The translations under genes and the position numbers were made by a program. A stretch of DNA of 64,000 nucleotides from Morchella semilibera (Eukaryota > Ascomycota > Pezizomycetes > Pezizales > Morchellaceae): NCBI GenBank assembly GCA_009192285.1, contig WBVU01000012.1, positions 1,364,001 to 1,428,000 on the forward strand. The letters are read 5' to 3'. This document shows, piece after piece, positions 1-12,506 of the stretch (its first letter is position 1; every line of letters begins with the position of its first letter). The notes under the pieces are model-generated. The model ran no database searches. It was not told where the DNA came from and saw only the letters and a program-made list of their open reading frames with translations.

Positions 1-87
1 CCAAAATCCTCATTCCTCATTCCTCATCCTTCACTTCTCTTCACAGCTCCCCCACCATCACCACCCCCACAACCAACCAGCAATTGC

Positions 88-1139
<1,052 letters not shown>

Positions 1140-2091
1140 GGGCCCACGGTGAGTATGGTGAGTGGGGGAGTTCTTTGCTTTGCTTTGCCTTTTTTTTTGT
1201 TTTTTTTAATGAGATACCAGAATAAAAAAATAAAAATAGAATAGAATACAAACAGAGACAGAAAGGATAGGCAGTATCAATGATGTGTGAAAAAAAAGGC
1301 GACCAATTGGTTTTTGTAAAAACAGCTAGCTCTAGCTCTAGCTAGGTCTTGCTCGACAGCTCTATCTCCCTCCTTTTTCTTATCCTTCTGCCCATTTCTT
1401 TTATAGTGCGCCGTTTGGGGTGAGGGGGTGGGGGTCCGTATGTTCATACGCCAGACCAATTAACTGTACTGTTGGTGTGCTGTGGTGGGGGGTGTACCTA
1501 CCATACTCCGGGTACGTGTTTGCAGAGGTTGCAATGGGTGTACCTACCTTAGTAAAGTACATGCAGGAATATACAATACACATGAGGCGGCGCTTCACGA
1601 GCCATCACTCACGCCGCCAAAACGTACCTTATCGTTGGCTAAGCCGTCATGAACTATCACTCACACACACTCACTCACTCTTTTTTATACCCAGCAAGCA
1701 GGAAATTACTACATACGTACATGTATCTACCCGCGATACAAACACAAAACAAAAACACAAAACACAAAGGAGAGGGAGGGGGATATCTACCGCAAGCTAG
1801 CCGGCTAGCCCGGGGAGATAGGGTGCCTAATCTATTGACTACTGCCAGCAACAAAAGAAATGGAAAGGAGCGACGGCACCGAGCTCTTAAGAGGTGGGTA
1901 GACCAGAACCGGAACTAGAGCCAGAAACGATAACACAAGAACTAGATAGATGCCACCAAAAATTAAACAAAACACATCAGAAACATAGTAGCAACGATAG
2001 AAATATAAAAAAATAAATAAATAAAAATAAATAAAAAAACTCCCTACGCCAATACGTACAAAAAAAAAAGTCAGCCACACCATTCCCAAAT
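1140..2091. other. Convergent intergenic region
   Basis: Lies between the 3' ends of the thymidylate synthase gene (+) and the LysM gene (-). It is A/T- and purine-rich with a TCACTCACAC-type simple repeat near 1655-1680 and a TACATGTA palindrome at 1718-1725. No convincing coding potential is visible on either strand. Confidence 0.6.
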
Positions 2092-3369
2092 TCACAAAAC
2101 CTTGCTCCTCTCACCCTCCCTCCTCGGCAACCGCTCGCGCACGACCCGTCGCCGATCCACGCCCCCCGTCGCCCTCCCGCTGCTCCCAGTGCTCCGGTTG
2201 CTGCGCGCGCTCTCGCTGCGCTCCATTCTACCATCACCACCACCACCGTGGTCGCCCTCGTCAAAGGCCAACCGCTGCGTCAGCTCGATCAAGTCGTTGC
2301 TGACAAAGTCGGACGCCTTGACGGTCCACCTCCTGACGAACCCCTCCACGACGCTCCCCACGTTCTCGAGGCCCACAGCCGTGTCCTGAGCTAGCTCACT
2401 GAGCGTCTTCATTGTGGGCCCGATTGTGGTGGCTGTTGTGTGGTTGGGGTCGTGGGATGGGGGTGGGTGCAGCTCGCCGACGCCCGCTGTCATGCCTCGG
2501 AATATATCGACAGGGGCGAGTAGCTCCAGGTGTGCACTGTAGTCGTCCGGGACGGCGGTGCGGTGGGGGGATCTGCGCCGGCGCGGCGGGAAGTGCGATA
2601 GTTTCTTGCGAGGTAGACGGGCGATCTCGACGGTTCCAATGTGCGGGAGCGAGACATAGGAGTGGTGTGTGTAGGGTCTCTCTTCTGCCACTTCTCCTTG
2701 CTGCGCCTGTTCATCTACTGGGAGGGTAGCACCCTTGACGCCGCAGTTGTCGACGGGGAGTAGAAGCGTCTTGCGGCTCTGAACACCGTCTTGCGCCCAC
2801 ATACCGTTTGCGCGGCGGAGGGTGTCGCGCGGGATGTGGTAGGTGAGGGAAATGCCCTCTATGGTGTCAGTGGGTCTGACGGTGTGGACATATACGAGTG
2901 TTGACTGCTCGTCCTCATCTGCTGCAGCAGCGGCGGGGACCTCATTGGGGTCGGGTGATGTGGTGCGTTTGTAGCGGGCCCGATCTGGGGGGGCCTCATT
3001 TGGTTGCTCCTCTCTTCGGCGACCCCGCGGCTTGGTGGTACGGTCCAAGCCACCACGGCGCTGGTGGAGGGTCTGCTCAAGGGCGTTGTCGTCGGCGGTA
3101 CCGAGGGCGTTGTTGAGCCACTGGACACCCCACGATGAGCCTGATGTAGTACCAGTGCTTGACGCTGTGGATGCTGTGCGGCTCATGGTAACGCTACCTG
3201 CACCACTGCGGGAGGACGCTGTGCGGCTCATTCCTGTGGCGGAATGAGCCCCGAGATTGGCGCCATTAGCGACGATATTGGGGCTCTTGCTCTTTCGGCG
3301 GGTGGGAGGGGGTGCAGCAGAGAGGGATGTTGAGGTTGTGGTTGTGGTTGTAGTGGATAGGCGGTTCAT
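2092..3369 (-). CDS. LysM domain protein, intracellular type
   Basis: A single uninterrupted frame of 425 residues. Residues 1-150 are low-complexity Ser/Thr/Arg-rich and probably disordered. A single LysM module follows at about residues 158-208, with the pattern VYVHTVRPTDTIEGISLTYH, then RRANGMW and LLLPVDNCGVKG. This resembles the LysM proteins conserved in ascomycetes that lack a signal peptide, rather than secreted chitin-binding effectors: no N-terminal hydrophobic segment is present. The C-terminal half has a basic patch (PRRRRSPHR) and ends in an Arg/Ser-rich tail. The role is unknown; a peptidoglycan- or chitin-binding function is not implied by one divergent LysM. The start at 3369 is the first ATG. 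Confidence 0.85.
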   Translation of the reverse strand: MNRLSTTTTTTTSTSLSAAPPPTRRKSKSPNIVANGANLGAHSATGMSRTASSRSGAGSVTMSRTASTASSTGTTSGSSWGVQWLNNALGTADDNALEQTLHQRRGGLDRTTKPRGRRREEQPNEAPPDRARYKRTTSPDPNEVPAAAAADEDEQSTLVYVHTVRPTDTIEGISLTYHIPRDTLRRANGMWAQDGVQSRKTLLLPVDNCGVKGATLPVDEQAQQGEVAEERPYTHHSYVSLPHIGTVEIARLPRKKLSHFPPRRRRSPHRTAVPDDYSAHLELLAPVDIFRGMTAGVGELHPPPSHDPNHTTATTIGPTMKTLSELAQDTAVGLENVGSVVEGFVRRWTVKASDFVSNDLIELTQRLAFDEGDHGGGGDGRMERSESARSNRSTGSSGRATGGVDRRRVVRERLPRREGERSKVL

Positions 3370-4488
3370 CCTATCTGCAAAGGCGAGGGCGGGGGACGGC
3401 GCTGCATGTACCTGCTGGTGGCCGTTAGTTAGTTTGTTTTGGTCGAAGGTCGAGGGGTCGTTGGTTATGAAGGGGTTGTGTTTTGGGGTTGTGTGAGTGG
3501 TGATGGTGGTGGTGGTGGTGGTGGTGGTGGTGAGAGGTGAAGTGAGGTTTGTGTTGCAGTTGCAGAATTAGAAACCGGGAGCTCGGATAAAGGGCCGGTT
3601 TGTCCTTCTTGGCTTGTTTAAGGTACGAGGGGTCAATCCCTCCCTCCTTGTGGGTAATAATAATATAATCTGGGGCTTGAGATTGCTTGTTTGTTTTATC
3701 TGCTGCCCGTGATAATTGGCCTATGATGGTGGTGATGATGATGATGATGGAGCAAGCAAACAAGCAAGCAAACAAGCAGAGTTTCCCCCTCTTTCGTTGC
3801 GTGGATGGATTGAAGAAAGAAGGGAAGAGTACATGTACGTAGGGTAGAAGAGAGTAGGAGAGGGAGAAGAGTAACTTAGAGGGGAGGAGAGGGGGGGGGG
3901 GGCGGAGTTGTCGTTACGAAACCAAGACTTATTAGTTGTCTCGTCTTGTCTTGCCTTGTCTTGTGGATTGACCGGGCCTGAGCGGCGGTTATTAATGGCA
4001 CAGAGCTACTCTAGAATAGTACATGTAGGTACCGTATCATATTATCTATGATCTATCTGTATCTGATTCAAATTGCATATAGTACTTCTACATTAGGTTA
4101 GAACACACTGGTTGCATAGCAGAACTACATATTTTAAATATTATTTATCGAGATATAATAATTTATCAAATAAAACAGGCTTTACAAAGCCCCACAAGAT
4201 CTACATTACCCTCCTGTCTATTATTTTTCCAACTGCAAGGAGCCGATCTTCTAGGACATGTCACCTTCAAGAGTGTGTGCACCATACTGTTCTATGTTGC
4301 TCCACTTCCCGAACCTTCCTTCACTATTGAGGATCCCAATCATAATAATATCATTGATAATAAAGTACACAAACTAGAGTGACAGAACATGACCACGGTC
4401 GCACCGCACCCCCCAGCATCTAAATCGTTTGAAGTAGGCCATTCAAACATACAATGCCCAAATACCACGACGCAAAACCAAAATCCAC
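3370..4488. other. Intergenic region with microsatellites
   Basis: Upstream of the LysM gene and downstream of the IFI6-like gene. It contains a (GGT)n tract near 3504-3532, a (GAT)n/(CAAG)n tract near 3724-3780, a G-run near 3890-3902 and two TACATGTA palindromes (3830-3837 and 4020-4027). A minus-strand open frame over 3425-3775 merely reads the GGT repeat as polyhistidine and is not supported as a gene. Confidence 0.6.
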
Positions 4489-5141
4489 TCAAGCTAGGGT
4501 CTGCTTCGGAAGTTCGAGCTTCCAAACCATCCCGAGGCGTTGGAAAAATGAAAACAAGGAGCCCTTTGGCACGTACCCCAGATATCTAGCTTGCCATGCA
4601 GCAGCATAAGACCCTAAGACGCCTGATGTCAGGATCATAGATCTCACTATATCCCGGGAGAGGAAAAATCGATCTTACCTTGTACTGGCCCCACCGAGCT
4701 GAAACCTATAGCCTCAATCACCCACGGTACGAGGAGGACCAAGATCCCAAGTGCAATGATGGTACAGTACACGGGGTGCTCTCTCGCGAAACCTATCGCT
4801 GCCTCTGTCGCCTGGTCAAAGGCATCTTTCATGACCTGACTCATTGCGGTGCCTGCCTTGATAGCACTCTCTAGTGCGTTCAGAATTGCAACCCCAAGGT
4901 TCTCGGTCCATCCGTACTCCGTGACGATATCGTTGAGTGCTTTCTCGAGATCACGGCCCTTCTTTTCGGCGCTGTACAGCGTGTTGATGATCTCGGTTGC
5001 AAGGTCTTGGGCAGTGCGTGCTTTGTTCTCCTTGCGATCGAGTTGGTACTTCTTATTGTTGACCATGTTGTCAACTCTAACCTTTTCACTCGGGCACCTG
5101 CCTGTCAGGCACTCGAGGATCGATTGGATAAGGAAAACCAT
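4489..5141 (-). CDS. IFI6/IFI27-like (ISG12 family) membrane protein
   Basis: Two exons, 5141-4679 and 4613-4489, around an intron at 4614-4678 (GTAAGA donor, TTAG acceptor, 65 nt); phases match and give 195 residues. Residues 1-110 are a soluble, charged, helical region. A hydrophobic segment ALGILVLLVPWVIEAIGF follows at about 129-146, then a Gly-rich turn GPVQG. The second exon supplies the family's conserved C-terminus, with AAAWQARYLG, VPKGSLFSFFQRLGM. This is the arrangement of fungal relatives of animal interferon-alpha-inducible 6/27 proteins, which are mitochondrial or nuclear-envelope proteins in animals. The function in fungi is unknown. An alternative acceptor CAG nine bases upstream is also in frame and would add three residues. 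Ending the protein at the unspliced stop would lose the conserved C-terminus. Confidence 0.82.
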
Positions 5142-6223
5142 TTCTGTACTGAATCAGTATTAATTTGACATGTGATAGGTTTGATCACCATACTTTGACT
5201 GTTCTGACGATGTTGATATTCGAATTTTTTAAGAACCGAGTGCTTTCTTGAATGCTGCTGAAAATAATCTTTGCGAGGTTGAATAGCTAGCTTTAGAAAG
5301 ACGGGAGTGGGGCCCCCCTACTTATAATGGAAACCCGTTGGCCGTTTCCGGCGCTTAATCACGGCCGAGTGGTGTATATCATAGCTGCTTGCAGTAATAT
5401 TGATCCTCTGCGCACAGCTAATGTTTCAGGCTATGGCGGTAGGTGCGCCTACGTGGCCCCCCGAAAGAATGTCTATCTGTCTAAGGCTCTAAGCCTCTCA
5501 GGATTGGGGCCCTCTGCAATTGGCTTTTCCTTGTTCTGTGTCGAGCGGGGAGGTGGCGTGGTTTACTTATCAAACTTCTCCCACCCTGTTGTTGGTGTTG
5601 ATGTTGCTACCTGGCCTAGCTCTCTCTCTGCCTACGGTTCGGCCCTGCAGACCCGAGCCAGGCCGGGGGTATGGCAAGCGGGAAAAGTAATTATTTAGAT
5701 ACCCACCTGCAGGACACACACACACAGCCGCGGCCTTGCAATTGGCGGGATGTAATATCTAGCTCTGGTAAGACTACACAGGAGGACATTGAGCGCGCGT
5801 GTATTTGGCAATTGAAGGATGTACTATTATGTAGTGTTCAGCTACATATGACTCGTTTTCCAGCGGATGCAAATTATCCTTGCCCGGCCTAAGCAACTGG
5901 TTCTTATGCTGGCGAGCGGGTAGAATGGTCCTGCGTTTTTATTGGTACTGCCATGTCGCTCTACTAGAATTAATGGATTAATCACCCTTGGCTCGGCACG
6001 GTCGGGTGATGATCGGCTTTTGTCCCCGCCCCATCTCAGGTTCCACACTAGCAGCTGGCTAATAGCCGTGAGCTTTGTTTGGGCGGAGGAACTATACGAG
6101 TGATACCTCATGATTGATGGGCCCTTCCCCATCATACTGGCCGTGCATGTATCTGCGGCTGCCATTGAGACCGTGTCTTCACGGCGGACTCTTGATAGTT
6201 AAATAAAATGTTTCGTCGTAATG

Positions 6224-6360
6224 TAGGCGGTAGATTTGATGGGTTGCGCTGATATACATACAAAAGCCAACAAATATTAATGATGCCCCTCTTTCACAGC
6301 TAATACCGATGAGCTGACCTTTTGGGGGACATGCTAACCAGCTACACCGCCCGTGCTTGT
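6224..6360. repeat. Diverged dispersed repeat, copy A
   Basis: Shares ordered blocks with 14531-14620: GGGTTGCGCYGATATACA, then KTTGACCTTYTGGG-like, then GCTAACC and a GCTTGT end. The two copies differ by indels and several transitions. It is probably an old transposon fragment. Confidence 0.45.
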
Positions 6361-7682
6361 GAAGGGGCAGCGCATATTGGATCATAACCACACGCACCAG
6401 CCGCAGTGCTCGAAGATGGGTGGTGGTATCAGCGGCCGGCCGGGTAAGCAGCTACGAGTCGAGCGGTTGAGTATTTTGCGCGCTTGGTTGCTAATGTGTA
6501 TCACGTCACTCTGTATGATTCTATCTTTATATTATAAGGGGGAAAGTCTTGCTTTTCATCTACCAGACGAGGGGGCACAGGGAGCAGGGGGGGGGGGGGG
6601 CTGTCTCCATGGTCACCGAACGAGCTTTACTGCTATACTTCTCGGGCAGATGTATCTCTGCGCTAGCTCGGTCATGGCACTAGAACCTCGACACTCTTTT
6701 AGAACCTTGACACTCTTTTCCGCAGGTAAAGTGACGTCCATTGACGACTGGGAAACCTCAGGCGGATTGCGATGAAGTATAGTGAGAAGGCTGGCGTTAG
6801 ATGTCGGTTGGCCGGGTATTCCACACCAACTAGGGTGCATAAACGTTGCATTGGTATAGCTTAGATCGTCTAGTCGTGGCATACACACGTATTGCAGGAT
6901 TTACAGAGAAAAACTATCGATCCCGAGGCCATCGGTGAGGAAAGCATGGCCGAGTGATACCTCATGATCGATACCCCCCACATCCTGGATGCACCCCGCC
7001 AATTCTTATCTCCTGGCACTATGGAATATCCAGGTTATTTCCTTCTATTGATAGCTCCAATAGAACATACATTAGCTGCGGAGTCTAGTACAGCACGCTG
7101 ATGGTTGGTGTTGGATGGACGTGGTGCGCGTTGTCCACCCCACATTCTGTTACCCGCACCCGCACCTGCCCGCGCGGCCCAGAACCTTAAACGTAGCCCT
7201 CCTTCTCCCCCCTCAGTCCCACAATTATTCTACTAGCCCTAAACCTAAGCCCACATCCGCACATAACAGGGCGAGCCCTAAAGCCCACCCCCCCCCACAC
7301 ACACACACACCTTTACCCTTTACACACAGTCCCTCCTCCACATTTCCACCAAGCTACGAGGGAACCAACACACCAATGGGTTAGTAGTGAAAAATGTAGG
7401 TGAGCTAACCGTTGGTAAACGTAGATGGAACTGCTTTGGGGGTGAGCTTTGGATAGGAAGGCAGGTGTTTCCCCCCCCCCCCTTTCTTTGTGTCTTGGAG
7501 TGTTTCTCTTGCCGGGAGTTGCGGCTTTTGCTGCTCAAGTCCTCTCTATTAGTCCGCCGTTTTTCCTTTCCTGCGTCTTCCCCTACTCCTTCCCCATACT
7601 TCCCCATCCTCATCTCTGTATCTCTACCCTACCACTCATTACCTATTACCATTGCTACTATACCCACAATATTTGATTTTAA

Positions 7683-7964
7683 CGCTCTCCCGTATCACAG
7701 AGTCAGAAGTGGCCTGTAGAGCCAGACTCACAGCCACTGCCAAAGGTATTGCTGCAATATGAGCCGGACGAAGAGGATATGCCAGACCCGACACAAGATC
7801 AGGGCTTTGCGGTTACGAACACTCCGGCACCCCCGAGGTTTACACCGGAGCCAGAAGTACCTGGTACCCTTCCGACACAGGTATTAGATGAACAATTAGG
7901 TGTACAGAGGAAGAAGAGGGGGCGTCTGGTAAGGGGAGGATGGATTTCTCTGACGAAGAAGTAG
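7683..7964 (+). other. Possible coding relic, acidic/proline-rich
   Basis: A frame open from 7683 to 7964 reads as a proline- and acid-rich segment (EPDEEDMPDP, PAPPRFTPEPEVPGTLP). An overlapping frame near 7920-8010 reads another acidic stretch, DFSDEEVEEDEERVSPNP. A CACAG acceptor-like site lies just inside the left end. The composition resembles real protein more than the surroundings do, but no domain, start codon or consistent exon chain can be drawn. It may be a degraded gene or transposon fragment. Confidence 0.2.
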
Positions 7965-10319
7965 AGGAAGACGAGGAACGAGTGTCCCCCAACCCCAGCT
8001 TTATTTTTTACACCATCCTTCACTAACAGTAACCATCTAGACCCAAGTAGTACAAGGTCGCCATATAGTCGGGCCTTGGATCTCCCATCAGCACCGGTGA
8101 TCCCGCAGTATGTCTTGCGTAGCATCTTGGGCTGTTTTCAACGCCCACTTGGTGGGCAAGACGTACTGCTGGATGATGGGGTACTAATGTGGACCCAGGC
8201 TTGTACATAACTGAATATCGGACGGGGCTAGCGAGCCATAACAAAGACTAAGTCACACAACTCCCCCTTGATTTTGTAAAGATGCTAATGTGTAAGTGGG
8301 TTGACCGCAATGTCATATATATATCCAGCGGCCTTGTGGTTTGTGTTGTTGGGAGGTGGTTTGGCATTCTTGCCCCTGCTAGGTAGACAGTGTACCGCTG
8401 AGGGATGGGGGCGGTATCCTATATTGATCGCTACGGTGCTGTAACTTATATAGGAATGGGTTTACTTTAGTTGGTGGTAGCATCAAGAGGTAAGTAGCAT
8501 GCTCAGCCCACCCTTCGTAGAGAGGTAAGCAAATATTCCGCCTGCTCGTGTATGTCCTTGTGTGTACTGGACATCATTAAAAAAATATACTCCGGTGGAT
8601 CTCTCCTGGCAAGTAGTTTGGCCTCCAACCATGTGTAGTGACCGGATGCCACTAAAGACTTTGTCTGTTTCCTGGGAAACACGGGAGTAGGATACAGCTA
8701 TCCCTCCAGGTTTCAGGCCAATAGTTACAGCAAACAAAGACTTTTACCATTTCAGTCATCTTCGTCGATTTGTTTACCTAGGGGACAAGGTGAACCACCG
8801 CAGGACCTGTATGCGGCTGATATATATCAGTTCCCATAAATACGAGAAAAGAGCATTAGATCCAGACAGGCCCGCGCTAAATTGGAGATGTCTGTAAGAT
8901 CTGTGATTATTTTTCTTCCTGATACTGACTATATTCATTAGAGTAACGCCGTCCATGGATTCGTTGCACTAAGGCGTTGACAGTCTACTACTGCAGCTCA
9001 TCTAACTGAAGAGGATGTACTGGATCTAAACCCGAATCCAAACAAAACCTGAAAAAAATAAGGTCCAAGCTTTGGCGATAGTCTGCCTAGGAAAAATATA
9101 TATATGTACGACATACAGTGGCATTGAGGTTTTTGGCACAGCAGCAGCAGACCTTGGCCGTAGAATAGCGGCTGTAGCAATCAAAAGGAGGGGACTGGAA
9201 AAGTCACTCCTATGAGAGACCCAGCCCTGGCATGGAGCCCATGCAGACATCCCAATTGACTTAAACTACATACTCACCCGTCAAGTATGAGCGGGCAGAA
9301 ACTCCAACAATCTTTAGCTTCAAGCGGCAGAAGGATGAGTAGGCAGATATCTGTGCAAACTTGTTGACGGGTTGAAGGAGGGACGGTCGGGTTGGGTAAT
9401 ACACGCCGGTATGCCGCCATCCGGTTTGAAGCCCATTGGATAGTCTCTGGGTTAAATACGGAGCTGTTACAAGTTAGCTTCATGGGAGAATAAGGCATGA
9501 AAAGCCCCAAAGCATATACGGGAACGATATATTATAGACGCTCCAAGTAATATCTAGCGGTCCTACTGGCAAAGAATCACATTTATTTGGCACCATTCAT
9601 GCCAGAAGATATATGGAGCCGATCACTGATCTCTTAGATTTTTCTGAAAGGTTGGCTATACAGATATCACCCACATCAGCAATAGACTCGACTGCAGTTT
9701 AATGTTAGGACTAATAAGCCAAGTCAAGGAAGACATATATATCTGATACATTGCCCTTAAGCTTGACCAAACGAGTGTCGGAATCAGGATGAACACAATC
9801 TTTCTACTATTGTGGTTCTGTAAGGAAGTCGTGGGGCTTTATCAGTCGGACAGCCTTGTGACTATGTGGGACAATGGATAATAAGGCTACCAAATTGGGA
9901 TACCCGTAAACGTTTTTCAGTTCGGGGCTAGACCTATTCTGTTTAGGAGATAGTTGGTAGAACAGGGGCCATTATGACTAGGACGTTCGCACGGGGTATT
10001 AAATATGAGTTGGTTTTTATAATCTGAATTGATGAGTATATAAGAATATTAACGACTACATAGTAGCTCATGTAGCCTTTACTCATATATATGGGGCTAG
10101 AGGCGTGGTGGTTGGTCTCGAAAGTACATGTAAGTATCAATTACAAACACAGTATTAGGCAATTCCCAGCCTGGAATAGTAAATGACTTCGACTCTATAG
10201 TACAGATGGAATCAATCACTACATGATTGTTGGGTATTAAAAAGAAAACCTTACATAAAAAAAAAGTTTACAAAATAGAATCATTAAATCCCCCCGAACC
10301 AGCCGGCAAAATCATCACC

Positions 10320-11213
10320 TTACCTCACCTCCCTCCTATCGACCTGGACCTCCACCCTACACCTCCTCTCCTCCTTGACATAGGCACATCCGCTATAAAG
10401 TCCATTCTCATCCATACTCTCCTCATGTCTACACGCAATCCTCCCCACACTATCTAAATCCCCACACACCTCCCTCAACACCCTTCTGGCCGCCTGGTTA
10501 GCATCCTTCCGATCCGCATAAGCATCGTGGATGGTTGTCGTGACGACGTCGTTATCGTCGCCGTCAATGTCCATCGCATTATCCCAGTAATCCTTCTGGA
10601 CGATTATGTAAACGGCCGCCACCGTCGGCGGTGGCGGCGGTGTAGTATAAATGGGCACCTTCTGTCGCTGCACCGTAACTGTGATCTCCTCTCCCTCGAG
10701 TACGTCACTAAAACCCCCCAGCACACACGCGCGGGTAAACAACATGCGTCTCAACAAAAAAAGAGAAAGAAAGGAGAAAGAAAGAAAGAAATCTCATTGA
10801 ATAATAATAATAATAATAATAAGAAAAAAGAGGCATCAATACTTTGTAGTAACGCGCACCAGCAACTCCCCCTCCTCTCCGCCGTCGTCAAACTGCTCCC
10901 ACACACTCAAGACGCCGTCGTCCCAGCCCTGCACCATATCCCTCACGAATGCGATCGCGTCCTCAGACGCCGTGTAGCAGCGCGCGATGTGCGTTTGGGG
11001 TCTACATGGCACCGCCGTCTCGGTGGGGAGCACCTGGCACAGCACGTAGTAGTAGTAGGGGGACGACGGCGGCGGCGTCCGTGTTGTATATGTCTCCGCC
11101 GGTGTGTTGGAGAAGATGCGCCGCTTTGCCGGGGGCAGCGGGGAGGAGGAGGACGACGAGGAGGAGGAGAAGGAGGAGGAGGACGTCGAGCTGAGGGACC
11201 TTTTGCGAGACAT
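10320..11213 (-). CDS. Uncharacterised duplicated-domain protein, paralogue of 57831-58524
   Basis: Two exons, 11213-10843 and 10707-10320, joined across a 135-nt intron (10708-10842) that carries ATT and CTTT microsatellite sequence; the junction is phase 2 and gives about 252 residues. A Ser-rich N-terminus precedes repeat 1 (YYYYVLCQVLP ... SEDAIAFVRDMV ... LLVRVTT). Exon 2 holds repeat 2 (AAVYIIVQKD ... RKDANQAARRVLREV ... GLYSGCAYV ... VEVQVDR). Each repeat is a beta strand, an Ala-rich helix and a C-terminal Val-rich strand, by eye. The gene at 57831 has the same two-repeat plan, with its intron at the same place and phase. No named family is recognised. The start is uncertain: ATGs at 11213 and 11267 are both in frame, and a strong GTAAGT donor near 11240 leaves room for another 5' exon. 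Confidence 0.6.
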
Positions 11214-12462
11214 GGGGGTTAATTGCGGGTAGTACTTACTGGTGGTGGCGGCGGCGGGCAGCTTCATTGTGGTTGTGATGGTGCCAAGACGGTGATTGGG
11301 ACAGGGGGATCCACGGGGGGCCAATGATGGGTGGAAGGATCTGGGTAGGTTCAGGGACATACATGTGAGTGATACATGTAGGTACCATATGAGAAGGGCC
11401 AATGATCTGCACCCGCAGCTTTTACTCTAAATGTGAGGGTAATAAGTGCCGTTTATATTATTTACTTACTATATCCCTGCTCGGATTAGAGAAGGATTAG
11501 GATTAGTCTGGTTAGGCAATAGCACTCTAGTAAAGGGCTTCCAAAGATATGCTACAAGTACATAGTATTTACCTGTCTTGATAGACTTTTGCTACATATC
11601 ATAGCGGAAGACAGCTTGAATTAGGCCCTTTGCAAAAGACTCCAGGCCCTTTTCTACTGAGGATAGGCACCAATCAGGTTACCAGGGATTCACACGTGCA
11701 TTTAGTTCTAGAGGTACGTAGCGAGACAGGCAGGTTATTAACAAGCGTGGGTACAGTACCAAGAAAAAGGGGGATGTGCATAAACAATAGGCATTGCATA
11801 TCGTAATACTGGGCAATACTTGGCTGTAGTACTGTTGTGTAAGACTTCAGAATCAACCCGGGATTAACCTTAGCCATTCTACCGCGGCCGTAGGCAATAC
11901 TGTAGTGTCTGTATGGGCACTTAACTTAATTAAAATTAAACTGTATATGTATATATGCGTATATTCCCACAACCTCCGGATCCTTAAGTATATTGTAATT
12001 ATATTCAATCGTGGATTGTCTGGAGTAACCAGGAACTAGCCTCGCAACCAACCAAATCTTGAAAGAACCACCCTTTTTTCCTTATTAAAAATCACAGACA
12101 TGACATACAAGATCACATAGATGGAGTCCATTGTTTTATTTCTCTCTTATCTTTGCGGTGCAGGGCAGTTTTTGAAGTTGCATTCCCATATATACAAATC
12201 TGGCTGCAACGAAAATATATCGTCGCGGGCGGGATGATCCACGAGAAGCCGCAGAGTTACTCTTCAGTGGCGTGGCTAAATATTAGTTGCCGGAGATTCC
12301 AGCATCGGGCCGGTGGCCGGCCGAGCGGGTTTAGCACTTCGACCCTGGCCCTACACCGAGAGTTTAGATTCTCCTCACCCGGAGGTCAAGAGCCCAAACC
12401 AGGGGTGGGAGCGAGCCCCTAGGTATATCCTAGGCTCTGGGCCTTTGACTTCTTTTTGTGCC

Positions 12463-12506
12463 GGGTGGGTGGGGTGGGGTGGGGTGGGGTGGGGTGGGGT
12501 GGGGTG
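12463..12506 (+). repeat. (GGGGT)n tandem repeat
   Basis: About eight consecutive copies of GGGGT, with four-guanine runs spaced by single thymines. It is distinct from the fungal telomere unit TTAGGG, so it is an interstitial microsatellite able in principle to form G-quadruplexes. Confidence 0.8.

Larger units (their letters stand above)
5142..10319. other. Gene-poor 5.2-kb region with decayed repeats
   Basis: No gene is supported. Visible content: a G14 run (6587-6600), a two-copy 19-bp repeat built on AGAACCTYGACACTCTTTT (about 6680-6718), a C-run near 7471-7482, a TACATGTA at 10125-10132, and a diverged repeat copy at 6224-6360 related to 14531-14620. Frames of 60-120 codons here show no recognisable domains. 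Confidence 0.55.

Noticed and set aside
3425-3775. Minus-strand 116-codon frame with a polyhistidine run
   Set aside because: The histidines come from translating the GGT microsatellite; there is no domain and it lies in the LysM gene's upstream region.
5327-5698. Plus-strand 123-codon frame
   Set aside because: No recognisable domain, mixed composition, and it lies immediately upstream of the IFI6-like gene where chance frames occur.
12463-12506. Interstitial telomere
   Set aside because: The unit is GGGGT, not TTAGGG, and there is no degenerate telomeric flank.
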